Below are positions 33,271 to 42,780 of a DNA stretch of 64,000 nucleotides, one piece after another. Position numbers and translations under genes: made by a program. Source of the DNA: Gemmobacter fulvus. Its GTDB lineage: Bacteria > Pseudomonadota > Alphaproteobacteria > Rhodobacterales > Rhodobacteraceae. Under the pieces are notes generated by a model. It was given only the letters and a program-made list of their open reading frames with translations, was not told the DNA's origin and ran no database searches. Where the stretch lies: contig NZ_CP076361.1 of NCBI RefSeq assembly GCF_018798885.1, forward strand, positions 558,001 through 622,000. Direction: 5' to 3'. Positions within the stretch are counted from its first letter, which is position 1. Each line of letters begins with the position of its first letter.

Positions 33271-34917
33271 ATGGCAATCCTTGAACTCGATATGGTTTCC
33301 AAAGGCTATGGCGATACGCCGGTGCTGAAAAACCTGAGCCTTGCGGTGGAGGAAGGCGAATTTCTGGCGATCCTCGGCTTTTCCGGCACCGGCAAGACCA
33401 CGCTGATGAACCTGATGGCCGGGCTGGTGCTGCCCGACCGGGGCGAGCTGCGCTTTCGCGGCAAGCCGGTCACCGGGCCGGGGCCGGAACGCGGGCTGGT
33501 GTTCCAGTCCTATGCGCTGATGCCCTGGCTGACGGTGGCGGGCAATATCGGTCTGGCGGTCGATGCGGTGCATGGCCACAAGCCAAAGGCCGAACGCGCG
33601 GCGCTGGTGACGCGCTACATCCAGATGGTCGGGCTGGCCCATGCCGCCGACCGTCGCCCGGCAGAGCTTTCAGGCGGGATGCGGCAGCGGGTGGCGGTGG
33701 CGCGCGCGCTGGCGATGCAGCCCGATGTGCTGCTGATGGACGAGCCGCTGTCGGCGCTGGACGCGCTGACCCGCGCCAATGTTGCCGCCGAAATCGAGGC
33801 GATCTGGGCGGCGGACAAGCGCACCGTCGTGTTGATCACCAATGATGTGGACGAGGCGCTGGTTCTGGCCGACCGCATCCTGTGCCTGAACCCCGATGGC
33901 AGCCTTGGCGCGGCCTTTCCGGTCGATCTGCCCCGCCCGCGCAACCGTAGCGTGATGACCGAGGACGCACATTTCAAGGTGCTGCGCGCCGAGGTGACGG
34001 CCTATCTGATGGATGTGGGCATTGCCGCCAAACTGCCCGAAACCCGCAGCCTGCCCAATGTCACCCCGCGCCATGCCATGCCCAAGGCCTATGCGCAGGC
34101 GGCCAAAAGCTTCACCGATGACCGCTATCTGCACTATTCGCAGCTGCACAAGATCTATGCCACGCCGAAAGGCCCGCTGACCGTGGTGGAGGATTTCAGC
34201 CTCACCCTGAAAAAGGGCGAGTTCGTCAGCCTGATCGGCCATTCCGGCTGCGGCAAATCCACCGTGCTGACGATGACGGCGGGGCTGAACAGCATTTCCA
34301 AGGGCGCGATCAAGCTGGACGGGGTGCATGTGGAAGGCGCAGACCCCGAACGTGCCGTGGTGTTCCAGTCGCCCAACCTGTTCCCCTGGCTGACCGCCAA
34401 GGAGAATGTGGCGATCGGGGTGGACAAGGTCTACCCCAAGGCCAGCCAGGCCGAACGGCAAGAGGTGGTGGAATATTATCTGGAGCGGGTGGGCCTCGCC
34501 GATGCGATGGACCGCTCTGCCGCAGATATGTCCAACGGCATGCGCCAGCGCGTCGGCATCGCCCGCGCCTTCGCGCTGTCGCCCAAGCTGCTGCTGCTGG
34601 ATGAACCCTTCGGCATGCTGGACAGCCTGACCCGCTGGGAATTGCAGGAAGTGCTGATGGAAGTGTGGTCGCGCACCAAGGTGACCGCCGTCTGCGTCAC
34701 GCATGATGTGGATGAGGCGATCCTGCTGGCCGACCGCGTGGTGATGATGACCAACGGCCCGCGCGCCACCATCGGCAAGATCACCGAGGTGAACCTGCCG
34801 CGCCCGCGCAGCCGCAAAGACCTGCAAAACCATGCGGACTATTACCATTACCGGGCCGAAGTGCTGGAATTCCTTGCGGAATATGAGCATGGCGCCAAAA
34901 AGAAGGATGCTGCGTGA
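33271..34917 (+). CDS. Nitrate ABC transporter, fused double ATP-binding protein (NrtC/NrtD-like)
   Basis: The 548-residue protein joins two ATPase domains. The first has Walker A GFSGTGKTT, signature LSGGMRQR and Walker B VLLMDEP; the second, from about residue 285, has GHSGCGKST, signature MSNGMRQR and LLLLDEP. In cyanobacteria these are separate NrtC and NrtD, with NrtC bearing a regulatory solute-binding domain; no such domain is present here. The start ATG at 33271 follows GGTGAG, while a GTG at 33262 would overlap nrtB (GTGA). The stop overlaps the nirB start by one base. Confidence 0.9.
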   Translation: MAILELDMVSKGYGDTPVLKNLSLAVEEGEFLAILGFSGTGKTTLMNLMAGLVLPDRGELRFRGKPVTGPGPERGLVFQSYALMPWLTVAGNIGLAVDAVHGHKPKAERAALVTRYIQMVGLAHAADRRPAELSGGMRQRVAVARALAMQPDVLLMDEPLSALDALTRANVAAEIEAIWAADKRTVVLITNDVDEALVLADRILCLNPDGSLGAAFPVDLPRPRNRSVMTEDAHFKVLRAEVTAYLMDVGIAAKLPETRSLPNVTPRHAMPKAYAQAAKSFTDDRYLHYSQLHKIYATPKGPLTVVEDFSLTLKKGEFVSLIGHSGCGKSTVLTMTAGLNSISKGAIKLDGVHVEGADPERAVVFQSPNLFPWLTAKENVAIGVDKVYPKASQAERQEVVEYYLERVGLADAMDRSAADMSNGMRQRVGIARAFALSPKLLLLDEPFGMLDSLTRWELQEVLMEVWSRTKVTAVCVTHDVDEAILLADRVVMMTNGPRATIGKITEVNLPRPRSRKDLQNHADYYHYRAEVLEFLAEYEHGAKKKDAA

Positions 34918-37379
34918 TGATCCCTGGCACAGCCGAACGCAAAACCGAGAAACTTGTCGTCATCGGGGCCGGCATGGCCTCAGGCCGGGTTCTGGAACAT
35001 CTGATGACCGAGGCGCCGGGCGCCTTTGACGTGACCCTGTTCAATGCCGAACCGCGCGGCAATTACAACCGCATCATGCTGTCGCCCGTGCTGTCGGGCG
35101 AAAAGACCTATGCCGAGATCGTGACCCATGATGACGACTGGTATGCGCAGCAGGGCATCGACTGCCGCTTTGGCGAAAGCATCGTCAAGATCGACCGCGC
35201 CAACAAGGTGGTCTATTCCAACGCGGGTGGCGTGCCCTATGACAAGCTGGTGATCGCCACCGGCTCGGCCCCCTTCATCATCCCGGTGCCGGGCAAGGAT
35301 CTGCCCGGCGTTGTCAGCTACCGCGACCTTGACGATACGAACACGATGATCGCCGCCGCCCGACCGGGTGCGCAGGCGGTTGTCATTGGCGGCGGGCTTC
35401 TGGGGCTGGAAGCCGCTGCCGGGCTGGCGCTCCGGGGCATGGAGGTCACGGTGATCCATCTGATGGGTCATCTGATGGAGCGCCAGCTGGATCCTTCGGC
35501 GGGTTACCTTTTGCAAAAGGCGCTGGAAGCACGCGGCATCCGCATCCATTGCAAGGGCGCGACCAAGGCCATTCTGGGCACCGACCGGGTGGAGGCGGTG
35601 GCGCTGGAGGATGGCACCGTCTACGGCGCCGATCTTGTGGTGATGGCGGTGGGCATCCGCCCGGAAACCCGCATCGCCACCGATGCGCATCTGGAGGTGG
35701 CGCGCGGCATCACCGTCGATGATGCGCTGCGCACCTCTGACCCGGCGATCTGGGCGGTGGGCGAATGTGTGGAACATGACAAACAGCTGTTTGGTCTGGT
35801 CGCGCCCTTGTACGATCAGGCCAGGGTGGTGGCGGCCTCGCTTCTGGGCCACGAGGCCGCCTTCCGCCCGGTGCAGACGGCCACCAAGCTGAAAGTCACC
35901 GGCTGCGATCTGTTCAGCGCCGGGGATTTCGCCGAAGGGCCGGGCCGCGAGGATATCGTGTTCCGCGATCCGGGGCGCGGCGTCTACAAACGGCTGGTGA
36001 TCGAGGGCGACAGGCTCATCGGCGCGGTGATGTATGGCGATACCGCCGATGGCGGCTGGTTCTTCGGGCTGATCAAGGATGGCACCGATATTTCCGCCAT
36101 GCGCGACACGCTGATCTTTGGTCCGGCCTTTCAGGGGGGCCCCTCCGCGGACCCTTTGGCAGCCGTTGCAGCCTTGCCGCCTGAGGCGGAAATCTGTGGC
36201 TGCAACGGCGTCTGCAAAGGCAAGATCGTCTCGGCCATCGAAGGCGGGGCCACCACATTGGACGCGGTGCGCGCCCAGACCAAGGCCAGTTCATCCTGTG
36301 GCACCTGCACCGGACTGGTGGAGCAGGTTCTGGCGGTGACGATGGGCGATGCCTTCGTGCTGCCCACGGCGCAGCCGATGTGCAAATGCACCCGGCACAC
36401 CCATGAGGATGTGCGGCGGCTGATCAAGGCGCAGGGGCTGAAGTCGATCCCGGCGGTGATGCAGGAACTGGGCTGGACCTCGGTCGGCGGCTGCGCCTCC
36501 TGCCGCCCGGCGCTGAACTATTACCTGCTGTCGGACTGGCCGCTGGACTATACCGATGACCGGCAGGCGCGCTTCGTGAACGAACGCAACCACGCCAATA
36601 TCCAGAAGGACGGCACCTATTCGGTGGTGCCGCGCATGTGGGGCGGTGTCACCACCCCGGACGAGCTGCGCGCGATTGCCGATGCGGCAGACCGCTACAA
36701 TGTGCCGATGGTCAAGGTGACGGGCGGCCAGAGGATCGACCTGCTGGGCGTCCGCAAAGAGGATCTGCCTGCGATCTGGGCCGATTTCAACGCGGCGGGC
36801 ATGGTGTCGGGCCATGCCTATTCCAAAGGGCTGCGCACGGTCAAAACCTGTGTCGGATCCGAATTCTGCCGCTTTGGCACGCAGGACAGCACCGGGCTTG
36901 GCATCCGGCTGGAAAAGCACCTCTGGGGATCGTGGACGCCCGCCAAGGTCAAGCTGGGGGTTTCGGGCTGCCCGCGCAACTGCGCCGAGGCCACCTGCAA
37001 GGACATCGGCATCGTCTGTGTCGACAGCGGTTATCAGATCAGTGTGGCCGGGGCGGCGGGCATGGATGTGAAGGAAACCGAGTTGCTCTGCACCGTCGCC
37101 ACCGAAGACGAGGTGATGGAGATCGTGTCGGCCTTTGTGCAGCTTTACCGCGAAAACAGCCGCTACCTGCACCGCATCTACAAATTCGTGGCCAAGACCG
37201 GCCTTGACTGGTGCAAGGCGCAGGTCGTCGCGGATCTGGACAACCGCCGCGCCCTCGCCGCCCGGTTCGAGCTGAGCCAATCCGTCTACCGCACCGACCC
37301 CTGGGCCGAACATGCCGCGCCGCGCGAACGCGCCAAGTGGCAGCCTTTGGCCGATCTTTCGCTGGAGGCCGCAGAATGA
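34917..37379 (+). CDS. nirB: Assimilatory nitrite reductase [NAD(P)H], large subunit
   Basis: The 820-residue flavo-sirohaem enzyme reduces nitrite to ammonium in the cytoplasm. It has an FAD motif (VVIGAGMASGR at 14-24), an NAD motif (VVIGGGLLGLEAAAG), a BFD-like 2Fe-2S domain (CGCNGVCKGKI and CGTC) followed by a second Cys-rich repeat, a ferredoxin-like half-domain, and the 4Fe-4S/sirohaem ligands Cys645, Cys651, Cys685 and Cys689. ATG at 34917 shares one base with the upstream stop; AAGGA lies eight bases before it. It overlaps nirD by ATGA. Confidence 0.96.
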   Translation: MIPGTAERKTEKLVVIGAGMASGRVLEHLMTEAPGAFDVTLFNAEPRGNYNRIMLSPVLSGEKTYAEIVTHDDDWYAQQGIDCRFGESIVKIDRANKVVYSNAGGVPYDKLVIATGSAPFIIPVPGKDLPGVVSYRDLDDTNTMIAAARPGAQAVVIGGGLLGLEAAAGLALRGMEVTVIHLMGHLMERQLDPSAGYLLQKALEARGIRIHCKGATKAILGTDRVEAVALEDGTVYGADLVVMAVGIRPETRIATDAHLEVARGITVDDALRTSDPAIWAVGECVEHDKQLFGLVAPLYDQARVVAASLLGHEAAFRPVQTATKLKVTGCDLFSAGDFAEGPGREDIVFRDPGRGVYKRLVIEGDRLIGAVMYGDTADGGWFFGLIKDGTDISAMRDTLIFGPAFQGGPSADPLAAVAALPPEAEICGCNGVCKGKIVSAIEGGATTLDAVRAQTKASSSCGTCTGLVEQVLAVTMGDAFVLPTAQPMCKCTRHTHEDVRRLIKAQGLKSIPAVMQELGWTSVGGCASCRPALNYYLLSDWPLDYTDDRQARFVNERNHANIQKDGTYSVVPRMWGGVTTPDELRAIADAADRYNVPMVKVTGGQRIDLLGVRKEDLPAIWADFNAAGMVSGHAYSKGLRTVKTCVGSEFCRFGTQDSTGLGIRLEKHLWGSWTPAKVKLGVSGCPRNCAEATCKDIGIVCVDSGYQISVAGAAGMDVKETELLCTVATEDEVMEIVSAFVQLYRENSRYLHRIYKFVAKTGLDWCKAQVVADLDNRRALAARFELSQSVYRTDPWAEHAAPRERAKWQPLADLSLEAAE

Positions 37380-37711
37380 CCCGTTATCTGGATATCGGCC
37401 CGCTGGACGACATTCCGCGCGAAGGTGCGCGGGTGGTAAAAACCGCGATGGGCTGCGTTGCCGTCTTTCGCACCGCGACCGATGCGGTGTTCGCGCTGGA
37501 TGACCGCTGCCCGCACAAGGGCGGCCCGCTGTCCGAAGGCATCGTGCATGGCACCTCGGTCACCTGCCCGCTGCATGCCTGGGTGTTCGACATGGGCACC
37601 GGCGCCGCACAGGGCGCGGATGAGGGTCAGGTGGCCACCTATGACGTGCGGGTGGAGGCCGGGCGTGTCCTGCTCGACACCAGCCGCATTCTGCGGGAGC
37701 GCGCGGCATGA
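37376..37711 (+). CDS. nirD: Nitrite reductase [NAD(P)H], small subunit with intact Rieske site
   Basis: The 111-residue protein has a Rieske fold and complete 2Fe-2S ligands: Cys45 and His47 (CPHKGG) and Cys64 and His67 (CPLHAW). The enterobacterial NirD has lost these ligands, so this version can probably carry electrons. It overlaps nirB at its start and nasA at its end, both by ATGA, which suggests fixed stoichiometry with these enzymes. Confidence 0.95.
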   Translation: MTRYLDIGPLDDIPREGARVVKTAMGCVAVFRTATDAVFALDDRCPHKGGPLSEGIVHGTSVTCPLHAWVFDMGTGAAQGADEGQVATYDVRVEAGRVLLDTSRILRERAA

Positions 37712-40392
37712 CAGATCCGCGCGATGCCGGGCAGACCCTGACCGACGGGCAGACCGGGCGACAGGCGGAAGCCATCCGCACCACCTGCCCCTATTGCGGT
37801 GTGGGCTGCGGCGTGCTGGCCCGGCAGACCGCGCAGGGCTGGGAGATCGCGGGCGACCCCGATCACCCGGCCAATATGGGACGGCTCTGCTCCAAAGGTG
37901 CCGCGCTGGGCGAAACGCTGGGGCTTGAGGGGCGTCTGCTCGCGCCGCAGATCCATGGGCAAGAGGCCAATTGGGATACGGCGCTGGATCTGGTAGCGGC
38001 CAAGTTCCGCGCAGCGATTGACACCCACGGGCCGGATGCGGTGGCCTTCTATGTGTCCGGTCAATTGCTGACCGAGGATTATTATGTCGCCAACAAGCTG
38101 ATGAAGGGCTTCATCGGCAGCGCCAATATCGACACCAATTCGCGGCTCTGCATGGCATCCTCGGTCGCGGGCCATCGCCGCGCCTTTGGCACCGATACCG
38201 TGCCGGGGCTCTATGAGGATCTGGAACAGGCGGATCTGGTGGTGCTGGTCGGCTCCAATCTGGCGTGGTGCCATCCGGTGCTGTTCCAGCGCCTTGTCGC
38301 CGCCAAGGCGGCACGGCCCGCGCTGCGGGTGGTGGTGGTCGATCCGCGCCGCACCGCCAGCTGCGATCTGGCCGATCTGCATCTGGCGCTGGCCCCCGGC
38401 AGCGATGCCGCCCTGTTCAACGCGTTGCTGGTGCATCTGGCCGACAGCGGCAAGGTGGATGCCGACTTTATAAACAACATCAATGGGTTTGACGCAGCTC
38501 TTGAAGCGGCGCGTCAAGAAGATTCCGCCCGCTGCAACCTGCCGCAGGCCGATCTGGAGGCCTTCCTTGCCCTTTGGGCGGGCACGCAGAAGGTGGTGAC
38601 GGTCTATAGTCAGGGCATCAACCAATCCGCCTCGGGCAGCGACAAGGTGAATGCCATTCTCAACTGCCATCTGGCGACCGGGCGCATTGGTCGGCCCGGC
38701 ATGGGGCCGTTTTCGGTGACGGGGCAACCCAATGCGATGGGCGGGCGTGAAGTGGGCGGGCTTGCCAATATGCTCGCCTGCCATCTGGAGCTGGAGGTCC
38801 CCGCCCACCGCGCCGCCGTGCAGACCTTCTGGGCCGCCCCCGCCATGCCCGAAACACCCGGCCTCAAGGCGGTGGACATGTTCCGCGCGGTCGAGGCCGG
38901 AACAATCAAGGCGCTGTGGATCATCTGCACCAACCCCGCCGTGTCGATGCCTGATGCCGATCGGGTGGCGCGGGCGATTGCCTCATGCGATTTTGTGGTG
39001 GTCAGCGACATGATGGCTTCGACCGATACCACCCGGCTGGCGCATGTGCTGCTGCCCGCAACTGGCTGGGGAGAAAAGGATGGCACCGTCACCAATTCCG
39101 AACGCCGGATCAGCCGCCAGCGCGCGCTGCGCCCCGCCGCAGGGCAGGCAAGGCATGATTGGCAGATCCTGGCCGAGGTTGGCCGCCGCATGGGCTGGGC
39201 CGAGGCTTTCGCCTGGGACTATCCGGCCCAGATCTTTGCCGAACATGCAGCACTCTCGGGCATCGCCGGCGCCCTGGGCAGCGATTTCGACATTTCCGAC
39301 CATGCGGGCATCAGCAGCGCCGGGTTCGACGCGCTGGCACCGTTTCTCTGGCCCGCCAATCCGCGCCAGCGCGGCGGGCGTTTCTTTGCCGAGGGGCGGT
39401 TTCACACCGCCGATGGCCGGGCGCGGATGCTGCCGATCACCGCGCGCACGCCGCAGCCCACCGATGCGGCACATCCGTTCCGCCTGAACACCGGCCGGGT
39501 GCGCGACCATTGGCATACGATGACGCGGACCGGCCTGTCGGCCCGGCTCAGCCAGCATCTGGCCGAACCCTATCTGGAGATCCATCCCCACGATGCAGCG
39601 GCACTGGGCCTTGCCGCCGCCAGCCTTGCCGAAGTGACCAGCCCGCAGGGCCGGGCCGTGCTGCGCGTGCTGATCAGCGACAAGGTGGCCCCCGGCCATC
39701 CCTTCGCCCCGATCCACTGGAGCGGCGAAACCGCCCCCACGGGCCGGGTTGATGCGCTGGTGCCCGCGATCACCGATCCGGTGTCGGGCCAGCCCGACAG
39801 CAAGGCCGCCGTGGTGGCGATTGCACCCTTTCCGGCGGCCTGGTTCGGCTATGCGGTGACCGCGCAGGATCTACGCCCCGATTGCGCCTATTGGGCGCGG
39901 GCCACGCTGGGCCATGGCGGGTGGCGCTACGAACTGGCGGGCACCCATTGCCCCGACGATTGGGGCCGCGAGGCCCGCCGCCTGCTGTCGGTGCCCGACA
40001 GTGCGGCGATGCAGGCCTATAGCGACCCGGCGCGCGGCCAGCATCGCATGGTCTTTACCGAGACAGGCCGCCTGATCGCCGCGCTGTTCATCGACCGCCA
40101 GCCGGTTGCCGTGGCGCGCGACCACCTTGCCAGCCTGATCGGGGCCGAACCCGAGCGTGATGCGCTGGCAGGCCGCCCTGCCGCAGATCGCCCCGATCCG
40201 GGGGCCACGGTCTGCGCCTGTTTCAACGTGGGGGTCAATACGCTGGCCCGCGCCATTGCCGAACAGGGGCTGCTCAGCGTCGAGGCCATCGGTGACGCAC
40301 TGAAAGCTGGCACGAATTGCGGCTCCTGCCGCCCCGAAATCAAGGCGCTGATCGCCCGCCACAGCCCCGCAATGAAGGAGGCCGCCGAATGA
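37708..40392 (+). CDS. nasA: Assimilatory nitrate reductase, molybdopterin catalytic subunit
   Basis: The 894-residue enzyme reduces nitrate to nitrite in the cytoplasm. The N-terminal 4Fe-4S ligands are Cys27, Cys30, Cys34 and Cys61 (TTCPYCGVGC, LCSKG). The bis-MGD core includes DTNSRLCMASSV, where the Cys near residue 149 is the expected molybdenum ligand, and GQPNAMGGREVGG. The last 60 residues form a BFD-like 2Fe-2S domain (CACFNVGV and CGSC), as in NasA of Klebsiella type. No separate reductase subunit (NasB/NasC-like) is encoded beside it. It overlaps nirD and cobA by ATGA. Confidence 0.95.
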   Translation: MTDPRDAGQTLTDGQTGRQAEAIRTTCPYCGVGCGVLARQTAQGWEIAGDPDHPANMGRLCSKGAALGETLGLEGRLLAPQIHGQEANWDTALDLVAAKFRAAIDTHGPDAVAFYVSGQLLTEDYYVANKLMKGFIGSANIDTNSRLCMASSVAGHRRAFGTDTVPGLYEDLEQADLVVLVGSNLAWCHPVLFQRLVAAKAARPALRVVVVDPRRTASCDLADLHLALAPGSDAALFNALLVHLADSGKVDADFINNINGFDAALEAARQEDSARCNLPQADLEAFLALWAGTQKVVTVYSQGINQSASGSDKVNAILNCHLATGRIGRPGMGPFSVTGQPNAMGGREVGGLANMLACHLELEVPAHRAAVQTFWAAPAMPETPGLKAVDMFRAVEAGTIKALWIICTNPAVSMPDADRVARAIASCDFVVVSDMMASTDTTRLAHVLLPATGWGEKDGTVTNSERRISRQRALRPAAGQARHDWQILAEVGRRMGWAEAFAWDYPAQIFAEHAALSGIAGALGSDFDISDHAGISSAGFDALAPFLWPANPRQRGGRFFAEGRFHTADGRARMLPITARTPQPTDAAHPFRLNTGRVRDHWHTMTRTGLSARLSQHLAEPYLEIHPHDAAALGLAAASLAEVTSPQGRAVLRVLISDKVAPGHPFAPIHWSGETAPTGRVDALVPAITDPVSGQPDSKAAVVAIAPFPAAWFGYAVTAQDLRPDCAYWARATLGHGGWRYELAGTHCPDDWGREARRLLSVPDSAAMQAYSDPARGQHRMVFTETGRLIAALFIDRQPVAVARDHLASLIGAEPERDALAGRPAADRPDPGATVCACFNVGVNTLARAIAEQGLLSVEAIGDALKAGTNCGSCRPEIKALIARHSPAMKEAAE

Positions 40393-41192
40393 GCCTGCTG
40401 CCCGATCCACACCGCCTGCACGCCGGGGCCAGCCCGCGCGGCACGCTCAGCCTTGTGGGCGCAGGCCCCGGTGCCGCCGATCTGCTGACCCGGCGCGCGC
40501 TGGACCGGATCGCCCGCGCCGATCTGGTGCTGCATGACCGGCTGATCGACCCGGAGGTTCTGGCGCTGATCCCGCCTGCCGCTCGCCGGATCGACGTGGG
40601 CAAGGCGGTCGGGGCCAATGCCTGGCCGCAGGCGCGGATTGATGCGCTGATCGTGGCCGAGGCGCTGGCCGGGGCGCGAGTGGTGCGGCTGAAATCCGGG
40701 GATCCGTCGATCTTTGGCCGCGCCGCCGAAGAAATCGCCGCAGCACAGGCCGCAGGCATCCCGGTTGACATCGTGCCGGGCATCACCGCCGCTTCGGCTG
40801 CCGCCGCCAGCCTGTTGCAGCCGCTGACCGAACGGGGCCGGTTCGACCGGCTGGTGCTGGCCACCGCCACCGATGCGGCGGGTGGGCTGACGGCGCGGCT
40901 GACCGCCAGCATCGTGCCCGGCACGCAGCTTGTGCTGTATATGGCGATGCAGCATCTGGCCGAGATCGAACAGGCGCTGCTGGCGCATGGGCTGCCCGCC
41001 GACATCCCGATCACTCTTGTCGCGCGCTGCGGCACCGCCCAGGAAGCGCGGCTGGCGACGCCCTTGGCCGGTCTGGCCCGCGCCGCGCGCCACGCGGGCC
41101 TGCGCAACCCGGCGGTGATCTTCGTGCCGGTGCCGAAAGCCGGGGCCGCGCTGTGGCCTCAGCCCCCCGCCCGGCAGGAAATGCACGCCTGA
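40389..41192 (+). CDS. cobA: Uroporphyrinogen-III C-methyltransferase
   Basis: The 267-residue SAM-dependent enzyme makes precorrin-2, the precursor of sirohaem needed by NirB. Family motifs are LVGAGPGAADLLTRRAL (the usual DPE is AAD here), DLVLHDRLID, VRLKSGDPSIFGRAAEE, VPGITAASAAAA and TQLVLYMAMQHL. No CysG dehydrogenase/chelatase domain is fused, so completing sirohaem needs another protein outside this window. It is last in the nitrate cluster, coupled to nasA by ATGA. Confidence 0.93.
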   Translation: MSLLPDPHRLHAGASPRGTLSLVGAGPGAADLLTRRALDRIARADLVLHDRLIDPEVLALIPPAARRIDVGKAVGANAWPQARIDALIVAEALAGARVVRLKSGDPSIFGRAAEEIAAAQAAGIPVDIVPGITAASAAAASLLQPLTERGRFDRLVLATATDAAGGLTARLTASIVPGTQLVLYMAMQHLAEIEQALLAHGLPADIPITLVARCGTAQEARLATPLAGLARAARHAGLRNPAVIFVPVPKAGAALWPQPPARQEMHA

Positions 41193-41261
41193 CCGCGCAG
41201 GCCGCGCTTGCCGCCCCTATCCGGCTCGTCTAATCAGGGAGGACAGCGAAAGGCAGGCCCC

Positions 41262-42050
41262 ATGCGAATTCTGATCACCAATGACGATGGCATCAATGCG
41301 CCGGGGCTGGAGGTGCTGACCGAAATCGCCACGGCGATTGCCGGGCCGGAGGGCGAGGTCTGGACCGTCGCCCCCGCCTTTGAACAATCGGGGGTGGGTC
41401 ATTGCATCAGCTATACGCATCCGATGATGATCGCCAAGCTTGGACCCAACCGCTATGCCGCCGAGGGCAGCCCGGCCGATTGCGTGCTGGCCGCCCTTTA
41501 TGACGTGCTGCAGGGCGCCAAACCCGATCTGGTGCTGTCAGGGGTGAACCGTGGCAACAACTCTGCCGAAAACGCCCTCTATTCCGGTACCATCGGCGGC
41601 GCGATGGAGGCGGCGCTGCAGGGCATCCCGGCCATTGCGCTGTCGCAATTCATGGGGCCGCAGACCAGCGAGCTGGCCGACCCGTTCGAGGCGGCGCGTG
41701 TGCATGGCACCGCCGTGGTGCGCGCGCTGCTCGACAAGGGCCTGTGGCAGGCCGAGGCCGATTACCGGATTTTCTACAATGTGAATTTCCCGCCCGTGGC
41801 CGCCGCCGAGGTCAAAGGCAGCAAGGTGGCCGCGCAGGGCTTTCGCCGCGACACCAGTTTTTCCGCCGATCCGCATATATCGCCCTCGGGCAAGCGGTTC
41901 CTGTGGATCAAGGGCGGGCCACAGCACGCGCCCACCCTGCCCGGCACCGATGCCGCCGTGAACCTTGACGGTTATATTTCCATCACGCCGATGCGCGCCG
42001 ATCTGACGGCGCATGATGTGCTGGCAGACCTCGCGGTGCGGCTGGCATGA
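41262..42050 (+). CDS. surE: 5'/3'-nucleotidase SurE
   Basis: The 262-residue metal-dependent phosphatase acts on nucleoside monophosphates and is linked to stationary-phase survival. The signature [15 protein letters not shown] with Asp8-Asp9, the Ser/Asn site [10 protein letters not shown] and the segment [13 protein letters not shown] are intact. The ATG at 41262 is preferred to the in-frame ATG at 41208, which lies before the typical N-terminus. It overlaps pcm by ATGA, forming the classical surE-pcm-nlpD order. Confidence 0.94.
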   Translation: MRILITNDDGINAPGLEVLTEIATAIAGPEGEVWTVAPAFEQSGVGHCISYTHPMMIAKLGPNRYAAEGSPADCVLAALYDVLQGAKPDLVLSGVNRGNNSAENALYSGTIGGAMEAALQGIPAIALSQFMGPQTSELADPFEAARVHGTAVVRALLDKGLWQAEADYRIFYNVNFPPVAAAEVKGSKVAAQGFRRDTSFSADPHISPSGKRFLWIKGGPQHAPTLPGTDAAVNLDGYISITPMRADLTAHDVLADLAVRLA

Positions 42051-42712
42051 CAACAGGAGCGCCGGATCACGAGGACGACCCGGCGGAACGCAAGATGCGG
42101 TTTCTTTTTGCCTTGCGCTCGCGTGGCGTGACCGACAGCCGGGTTCTGTCCGCGATGGAGCGGACGGACCGGGGCCGGTTTGTCAAAGGCCTGTTCGCGG
42201 ATCGCGCCTATGAGGATATGCCGCTGCCGATCTCGTGCGGCCAGACCATCAGCCAGCCTTCGGTGGTAGGGCTGATGACGCAGGCGCTGGATGTGCAGCC
42301 GCGCGATGTGGTGCTGGAGGTGGGCACCGGATCGGGCTATCAGGCCGCGATCCTCAGCCATCTGGCGCGGCGCGTCTATACGGTGGACCGCCACCGCCGC
42401 CTTGTGCGCGAAGCGGTGGCGCTGTTTCGTGACCTGAACCTGATGAACATCACCGCGCTGTCGGCGGATGGCAGCTTCGGCCTGCCTGATCAGGCCCCAT
42501 TCGACCGTATTCTGGTGACTGCCGCCGCCGAGGATCCGCCCGGCCCGCTCCTGGCGCAACTTAAGGTCGGCGGCATCATGGTGCTGCCGGTCGGCCAATC
42601 CGATGCGGTGCAAAGCCTGATCAAGGTCACCCGGCGCGAACGCGGCTTCGATTATGACGAGTTGCGCCCGGTGCGCTTTGTCCCTCTGGTCGAAGGGCTT
42701 GCGTCAGAGTAA
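42047..42712 (+). CDS. pcm: Protein-L-isoaspartate O-methyltransferase
   Basis: The 221-residue enzyme starts repair of isoaspartyl residues in damaged proteins using SAM. Motifs are [18 protein letters not shown], the SAM site [15 protein letters not shown], and [13 protein letters not shown]. The length is standard. It is coupled to surE by a four-base overlap and followed after 68 bases by the NlpD-like gene. Confidence 0.95.
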   Translation: MTTGAPDHEDDPAERKMRFLFALRSRGVTDSRVLSAMERTDRGRFVKGLFADRAYEDMPLPISCGQTISQPSVVGLMTQALDVQPRDVVLEVGTGSGYQAAILSHLARRVYTVDRHRRLVREAVALFRDLNLMNITALSADGSFGLPDQAPFDRILVTAAAEDPPGPLLAQLKVGGIMVLPVGQSDAVQSLIKVTRRERGFDYDELRPVRFVPLVEGLASE

Positions 42713-42780
42713 TATCTGCGCACAAGATACGGCGTAACATGATGCGACCCGGATCAACCGGGCATTGGCGAGGCTGAGCA

